The notes under the pieces were generated by a model. It was not told the origin of the DNA. It did no database searches and saw only the letters and a program-made list of their open reading frames with translations. A stretch of DNA of 64,000 bases from Leucocoprinus leucothites (taxonomy: Eukaryota > Basidiomycota > Agaricomycetes > Agaricales > Agaricaceae): contig JAACJO010000011.1 in NCBI GenBank assembly GCA_013368445.1, positions 1,364,001 through 1,428,000 of the forward strand, read 5' to 3'. The position numbers were made by a program, and so were the translations under genes. Positions 57,838 through 64,000 of this stretch are shown in pieces. Positions within the stretch are counted from its first letter, which is position 1; the number at the start of each line of letters is the position of its first letter.

Positions 57838-58688
57838 AGCGTGTATGGGGAGAACAGGTTCAGAATTAGATGAGACAGCGTAGTTATATCCTGCTCGCCA
57901 TATCTTCGGTGAATGGGGTTTAATGCGTCTAAAATTCTGCGTTGGTTCACGTGGATTCACTGTCTTCCAGGGCCCGCTGGAGCTGAGAATTTAGAAATTC
58001 GGCGGGCCGTCCATGCTAAACAAGTTATGGGTTTTTGCATCCCTTAATTGTGGTTTTATTGAGAAGAGGCTCCGACCTTACTCGTTGAGATTATCTTAGA
58101 GACGAGGAGCAGGGTGTGTGAGAGTTGCGATAGGTGTGGTGACCAGATTATCTCAACATTCGAATGAAGGAGGTAGAAGGCAAGCACACTCAAACGCTTT
58201 CTAGGTCACTAGTCCTCCGGCGGCCCGTTCGCGGTCCGGGTTCCCATGTTCCAGCCTTCTGTGCGGATTCCCCTTCAACTCATTCTTTCAAAGCAAGGCA
58301 GGAAGTAATAATTAAAGTTTAGGGATAGGGGTTGGAGGTTCTTCAAACGATCTCATTTTACCTGTGAGCTATGATTGCGGATGCAATTGCTAATGTTCTC
58401 CGTACATAACTTGATCTCCTCCCGACTCAAATACCCACAGGTGGAACCGAATATATGCCCTGAATGCGCTAGAATTCACGCACAGTCGATCAGTTACCGA
58501 AATGTGGCGTTAAGCATCTGGCAGAAACTTTCATCGCAAAAGCACGCTAGTATATATTGGAACAATATCGTTCTTAGGTAGGGCTATATTAAAAGGTAGG
58601 ACGATAGAGGGGTGGGGTACCGCGGGGGAGGGACTAGTTAAAGAGGTCATCTTCACTCCTGAAAATGTCTAGTTCAAAATTTAAAATA
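57838..58688. other. Intergenic region upstream of GH28 B
   Basis: Holds the GH28 B promoter, including the box at 57881-57906, and the 3' flank of the DUF2235 gene. No gene seen. Confidence 0.4.
57880..57906 (-). promoter_or_regulatory. Conserved TATA-containing box upstream of GH28 B
   Basis: On the minus strand it reads ATGGCGAGCAGGA then TATAACTAC, 51 bp before the ATG. It nearly matches the box upstream of GH28 A. Confidence 0.55.
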
Positions 58689-60944
58689 TTAATCAACCCA
58701 TTGCACCTTGTCGAAGTTGATGCAGGCTCTGGGTACGTATCCGAGCTGTTCCATCCTTAACTTCACGGAGCGATGTATTTTCACTCCGTTCGACGCCTGC
58801 TTCGGAACTACGCGACCGCGCCCAAGGTTCACTCTAGAATGTAGATCAGCTAACACAGGAGGACAAGAACCATGAAATCATGCATACGCTATTCTTGTCG
58901 CCCAAGTATCGTCGTCTTTCTGGTAACGAATCTTCTGTGGAACCAATTCCAGAATCCACCAAGATTTGGCAATGTCGAGCATGTCGTTTATTTTAGCTTT
59001 CGCGTCCGCAAGGTCTTCCTCTTCCTCGCTCACAAAAGAGTCATCTTCTACGAGCAGCCCGTTCTTGCCAGGAGTGGTCATAAAAGTCCGGATTTTAGGT
59101 GGCGGATTGCCGGAGAACTGGTGGACAGGGGGTGGCCGTTGTTTCACCACCGGCCAAAGATTGTTGGGATCCATACCGATGACTTCGAACATCCTGCGGT
59201 CGAATAGTATACCGGTCTTGAGTTTGAAACATTCACGAACCATCCAACGTAAAGGAATCCGTGCTAGATTGCTCCGCACTTCATTTTTCTCAGAACCACC
59301 ACCGACGTCTGGAAGAGCATTATTAGCATGCTCCATCTCATGTGGGTCCTCGTTATGACCAAGAAACCTACCGCAATGGCACCCTGCGAACCATACTTCT
59401 TCAACGTCAGTCGAATGTAGTCCATTGCTGGCGTATTGCTTCTCCCACGCTCGTTTGGTTTTCTGGCGCTGGGGGCCTTTCTTAGATTTGCTTGATTCTT
59501 TCTGACCCCATTTGAGCCCAAGTTCCACTTCCTCAGGAGTCGGGCGATTAAAGAAGTTGGGCTTGAAGCGAACCCGACGCTCATCAAGAGCTAATGCATG
59601 ACGAAAATGCTTCACATGAGTATTAAACGTCGTGAAAGGGAGGCGCTTTGGGATCACGCCAACAGAACCCACTGTGTCCCTGTAAAGTCATCACATAGAA
59701 ATAAATGTTCAGCCAATCGGGCTCCAAGAGGATATCAAAAAAGTACACGAGTCGGATTTAGCTTACCAAACTGCGAGTAGCTGGATGTCAACGTCAATTG
59801 AGAAGGCTTTCTTAAAGGCAGCGCTCTGTTTCCACCCCGTCTCGTCCTCGCGCGAATACATCTTGTAGGCGAACGGGACTTGCTGGTAGTTTGATTTCGG
59901 CAGTAAACCGACCTATTGAGATGTCATCAATTCTTGGCTCTCACGAGATTTGCACGAAAGTGGGGCAAACCTTATGAACCCTAGTCGAGGGCGCCCGGAG
60001 CTGTCAGAGAAGTGATCTTTTGACAAGGCGGCGCCTCACATTCCAGCCAATGCGCGAGCAGTATCTAAACATATGTTCAATGAATGTCATAACATGAACT
60101 TCGGGATCACTCACATGCTCCTCGCGAGAATCCTAGAGTCATCATGAATACGTCAAAAACATACAGCAAAAATAGTTTTGAGGGAAAACAAACCAAAAAG
60201 GAAGACTTTATCGCCATATTGGTCTGGATATGCCAAAACGGTTAACCCTTAGCCATGGCTGAGTTCCGGTGCTTACAATTCTGCATGAGGAACTCGTAAC
60301 CGCCTGATAGCTGGATGTCAGCCCAGTCAGCAAAGTACAATCGGTTCCCCGCTCACTCATAACATGTGCGTTGAGATGGACGCCGATCATGGCATCGAGG
60401 GCCTTGTGAACTTTTGCCATCATAGGTTTGGCTATTTGTGGGATGGTGTACGTCCCGATTCCAGCCTGGAGGTGCAGGGTTTGAATATCAGCTACACGTG
60501 TGGTTGGATGTGGTGTTTCATAGATGCGTACTTGATAATAGACGAGCTGCTTCCTGCTATCATTTTTTTTCAATAGAGAGACGAAGTTCACAATGTTGGA
60601 GTTCTGTCAAACCAAGTCAATTGTGGAGATCGAGACCAGAAACAGTGGAGGCTGACATCATCGTCAAATTGATCACCTAAGGGATGAGGAGTGAGGAGAG
60701 AGGCAATGAGCTAGGGAACAGGCGGGTACGAGAGGTCCTCACCTGTGCCGTCGAAGCAGAGAACGAGAGTCCTGTGTGTGTGAGTTGGTGGAATGCTTTC
60801 GGTATCATGAAGCTCAAATGATTCTGATTCTGGAGAAGTCACAACGGGGAAGGATATATCCTGATCGCCTGGCATTGTCGCTGTGGAGGAGATTGTTAGA
60901 GTTTTCTTGTGACTCTGAGCAGAAGAGTTATGAGGGGTAGCCAT
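58689..60944 (-). CDS. DUF2235 (Tle1-like) alpha/beta-hydrolase
   Basis: A fungal member of the T6SS phospholipase effector Tle1-like domain family, putative Ser hydrolase acting on lipids or other esters. The start MATPHNSSAQSHKKTLTISS leads to THRTLVLCFDGTG, spliced to GDQFDDD and NSNIVNFVSLLKKNDSRKQL VYYQ, then AGIGTYTIPQIAKPMMAKVH. The nucleophile elbow is reassembled across introns as FGFSRG, then AYTARALAGM. Then come IDVDIQLLAVWDTVGSVGVI (catalytic-Asp region) and a C-terminal segment with HSTDVEEVWFAGCHC, DVGGGSEKN and RIPLRWMVRECFKLKTG (H/D-containing family motifs). The last exon ends INFDKVQWVD at 58689. About ten introns. There is no signal peptide. It is divergent from the Zn2Cys6 gene. 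Confidence 0.85.
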
Positions 60945-61638
60945 GAGGTGAGAAGCCAAGATCGTTCATTTTATTCATGAAGCCAGCGTCTCTTTATATA
61001 ATTCTTGCTGAACCGGAAGCGAATAACGTACTTAACGAGACATTGATGGCGTTCCAGGATAATCGAAGAAGTGCTGAGTTAGTCCGGCCAGGTTCCACAA
61101 GCGCTTAGGGCGACCCATCTGCCTGAGCCTCGTGTCGGCCTTCATTGGCTTCTGGTAATATAACGTGCTAGTCAAGAAAGCTGGGCTCAATGGCACTGAC
61201 AGTCAACGTTTGATCCGTTCATGATGGACAAAAATTGAACATCAGAGTCGCTCAAATGGCTTCAGGACGGACTTTGGGTCCTGGACATGGGGTTTTTGTC
61301 CATACATCGTTAGACTGAAGTTCAAGTTGACAGCAACATGAGCCCCGCAAAAGATCAGAGGTGGCGATGCAGATCACTGTCACTTCAGTCACGTGATGTA
61401 TATTTTGTTTCGAAGAGAGCGGACGATGACATACACCGACCGATTGTTTGTGAGTATCTACTCCAGATAATTGTCGGTTCTCCCTCAATACCGTTCTCAT
61501 TATTCTTATACTTCATGACGCTTGGAAACGACTCTAAATCTTCTCCCTCTCTTTTTTGCTTTTGAACCACGCTCTCTTGCCTACAACGACTATACTCGCA
61601 TAATCATCACATAATTCTCCGCAGCGAGGGAATTCCTC
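60945..61638. promoter_or_regulatory. Divergent promoter region, DUF2235 / Zn2Cys6 regulator
   Basis: 694 bp between two divergently transcribed genes. A TCACGTGA palindrome (E-box) lies at 61389-61396 on both strands. No gene seen inside. Confidence 0.45.
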
Positions 61639-64000
61639 ATGCCTGCTGTGGGTAAGGAAAAAGACAAGGAGCAGAGACCAAGGAAGAAGCCGGGTAGAGT
61701 GTAAGTGATAAATCCTTCCTGAGTAATTTGCACTGAGATATTCCGACAGTCCAACCTCTTGCGCCGAATGCAGGAGGCTCAAACTACGCTGCGACAAAAA
61801 CGTGAATTTTCCGCTGCCACCATAAGAGGCGCCAAAAGCTGTATTCCTGCGAACATCTGTCTAACTTAATGCTGTTATTTATTTCTAGATTCCCTGCGGG
61901 CAATGTGACAAGCGAGGCTGTGGTTCTATATGTCCTGATGGTTAGAACGACTCCTTCCCATATCTGTTCCAAATACCCCGATTAATGTCAACGATCAACA
62001 GGAGTGCTGACACCTGGCAAAAATGGCAGGCTTGTACTAGCGGGCACAGAGGAACTTCACGACCGCATACATCACTTTACCTCCCGGATACGCGAGCTCG
62101 AGGGCGCTCTCCAGGCGCTACAAGCCCAAAATTCGGACGCGCCTCATCCGTTGCTCCTCAAAGATTCCGTTGAAGAATTAGCTCCTGTATCAGCTCCATC
62201 GAGGCCGATCGCGTCATCGTCGGGGGGCCAAACTCCAGTTCCAGCCCAAGCACCCAGCAGAACCACTCCTACCGCCACCGTTGTAACAATGGAACCGGAT
62301 CCAACCGCTATCACGGAGTTTTCTGGTACGATAGCCCGCCCTTGCTGTTTTGTATATATATATCAACAATGACTTTCTGTGCACAGGTACCTTGTCTGTT
62401 TCTGGCAATGGCGAATCCTCTTTCTTTGGCTCAACAGCGCGCTTGGAGGTACGCCCAGGAGTATCTATTACCAGATGATGCGCGCTCACCATTCCTGGCA
62501 TGGCAGTTTCTCGCCCGTGTAAGTGAATGGTGAATGGTTTAGACGATCTCACTCTCTGACGCCAGCTCCTAGAGAGAAGCAAAACCAGACGTAAAACCCT
62601 CTCGACTATCCCACGAACTATTTGAATTCGCTTGTGAGGATCACAAGGGCAAGACAGAGAGGCTAGGCAATGAGATTTTCCAGCTTCGACCGCCGGCCTC
62701 AGAAGCCTCCCGGCTCTGCGAGCTATACCTGAAAAGCGGAAAAGTAATGTCTGTGTCTTCTCGCTTGTGTTTTCGCCCAACTTTGCTCACAACTCATGCA
62801 GGTATTCACCTATTCCTCGAGCTGAGCTGTTCGATGAAATATTTATGCCAGTGTATCGCGCCGAGTACGTCTGGTTCTTCTCAGTCAGCATTATCATGTT
62901 GGCATGTTAACCTGATCCTACAGATCATTTTCTGATCTCCAGCCTGAAACCCTCGCCCTTTTATTCATGGTCTTTGCTATCTCCATTCATTTTGACCCTA
63001 AAAGACGTACCGACAGCCATGATGCCAACGAGCACTATTATCTGGCGAAAGCCTCCCTCCATCTCGCAGCTCGTGAAAATACCCTACATTATGTTCAGAC
63101 ACTAGTATGTATTGCTCATAATCTAAATTTGCGTAATACACATATAACCCCAACAGATTCACATGGCGCAGTATCTCCGCTTCTCGGGCAGCGAGTCTGC
63201 CTTATCAGACTCGCGATCAGATTACCTCTGTCGCGCCATCCGGATCGGATACAAGGTGTGTGATCTGGTCAGTTTAAGAGGATATCAATTCATTCATGGT
63301 GCTCCTCAGATGGGTCTGCGTGAGTTGTAATATCGTCAAACGTTCTGGCAATTGGCGTTTAAAATCTGAACTAGATTTACACGGTATCCGGTGGGGTCTA
63401 CCTGAGGATCTAGCACAAAGGAGGTCTCGTATATTTTGCGAGATTTTCCTTCTCGATACGTGGACGGTTCGTTCAGGATGCGCTCCTACCTTTCGTTCAC
63501 TCAAGTAACTTTAAAAACAGAGTTTCTACTCTGGTAGACCTCCAATGGTCTCACTCGCCTTCATGGATCGAGCTACGCCGAAGGATGATGACGAAGGGGT
63601 GGACGCAGAGGGAAACAAGAAGCCTGGATGTTAGTCGTCCGTTGTCGCCTCTCTTATCCAACTAACTGTTCTTAGTTCACACTTGGACGTACAAGTATGC
63701 GATTCTCTTGCACAGCATCATGGCTGTCGCCTTTGGCCCCAAACCTCCTTCATACCCGACCGTCCTTGACCTTGACCTCAAGGTTCGCAATTTCCCGGTG
63801 CCTGTACGTTGGCGGCCTATGTGTGAAGAAGATACTCCAGCGCCTCCCGAAGTCCAAATGGTCCGGTTTTTAGTATCTTTTGCCAAGGAATCAAGTATGT
63901 TCAACTCTCTGTAGCCCATCGAACGATTGTTTAACGGTTCCTCTAGCTCTTCTCAACTTGCACAGAAGCTACTTCATCACAGCACTCGAGGAGCTCCCAG
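61639..64000 (+). CDS. Zn2Cys6 transcription factor with fungal_trans domain, 3' end outside window
   Basis: A fungal-specific regulator. The basic N-terminus MPAVGKEKDKEQRPRKKPGR is spliced to a binuclear zinc cluster with Cys at about residues 25, 28, 35, 41, 44 and 53 (SCAECRRLKLRCDKN then IPCGQCDKRGCGSIC). A linker helix with a heptad pattern (LHDRIHHFTSRIRELEGALQ) may dimerise. After a Pro/Ser/Thr-rich region come GTLSVSGNGESSFFGS (family motif), a segment with EYLLPDDA in a shifted frame near 62459, LSHELFEFACEDHKGKTERL and the fungal_trans core: LALLFMVFAISIHFDPKRRT, LAKASLHLAARENTLHYVQT, RIFCEIFLLDTWT, GRPPMVSLAFMDRATPKDDD. It is still open at 64000. The exon structure at about 62440-62600 is uncertain. 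Confidence 0.85.

Overview
The window is nuclear DNA of a filamentous basidiomycete, most likely an Agaricomycete. Coding sequence is broken by many short introns (about 50-60 bp, GT-AG with two GC-AG cases). Histone H3, SNF1, HTS1, SRP14 and U2B'' genes are eukaryotic and fungal. Several families are typical of mushroom-forming fungi or their relatives: UstYa/DUF3328 proteins, But2-like membrane proteins, a 7-TM WGEIMW family, a Tle1-like DUF2235 hydrolase and an EYLL/Zn2Cys6 regulator. Two GH28 pectinases and a CE5 esterase point to plant-cell-wall attack. No species is claimed.

Layout. 0-3.4 kb: a truncated secreted protein and histidyl-tRNA synthetase. 5.8-13.8 kb: an unrecognised conserved protein, a coiled-coil protein, an F-box protein and the AMPK catalytic subunit SNF1. 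15.1-20.0 kb: a secreted protein built from two copies of one domain separated by a 24-bp tandem repeat, then three tandem paralogs of an unrecognised membrane-protein family. 20.1-27.9 kb: two UstYa-type genes flanking a But2-like protein, a small secreted protein and a 7-TM protein. 28.0-32.9 kb: siroheme synthase fusion, SRP14 and an RRM-less CstF-64-like protein. 33.7-41.1 kb: GH28 copy A, a small secreted protein with a probable frameshift, a CE5 esterase and an ethanolamine/choline phosphotransferase. 41.6 kb: an intron-containing tRNA-Cys(GCA). 43.8-49.6 kb: U1A/U2B'', a single-pass membrane protein with a PPxY motif, and histone H3. 52.5-57.8 kb: a second small secreted protein, a second 7-TM protein and GH28 copy B. 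58.7-64.0 kb: a DUF2235 hydrolase and a Zn2Cys6 regulator that leaves the window.

How the genes relate. Housekeeping genes (translation, splicing, secretion, sulfur/siroheme, phospholipid, energy sensing) alternate with a secretory and membrane layer that has been duplicated locally. The small-secreted-protein plus 7-TM pair appears twice (22.6-25.1 kb and 52.5-54.8 kb) with the same order, strand and spacing. GH28 also appears twice with identical micro-exon structure and a shared promoter box. The best candidates for something undescribed are the tandem-domain secreted precursor with basic cleavage sites, the three-gene membrane family beside it, and the duplicated secreted-peptide/7-TM module. 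Exon joins were read by eye from splice signals and family resemblance; no homology search was run.
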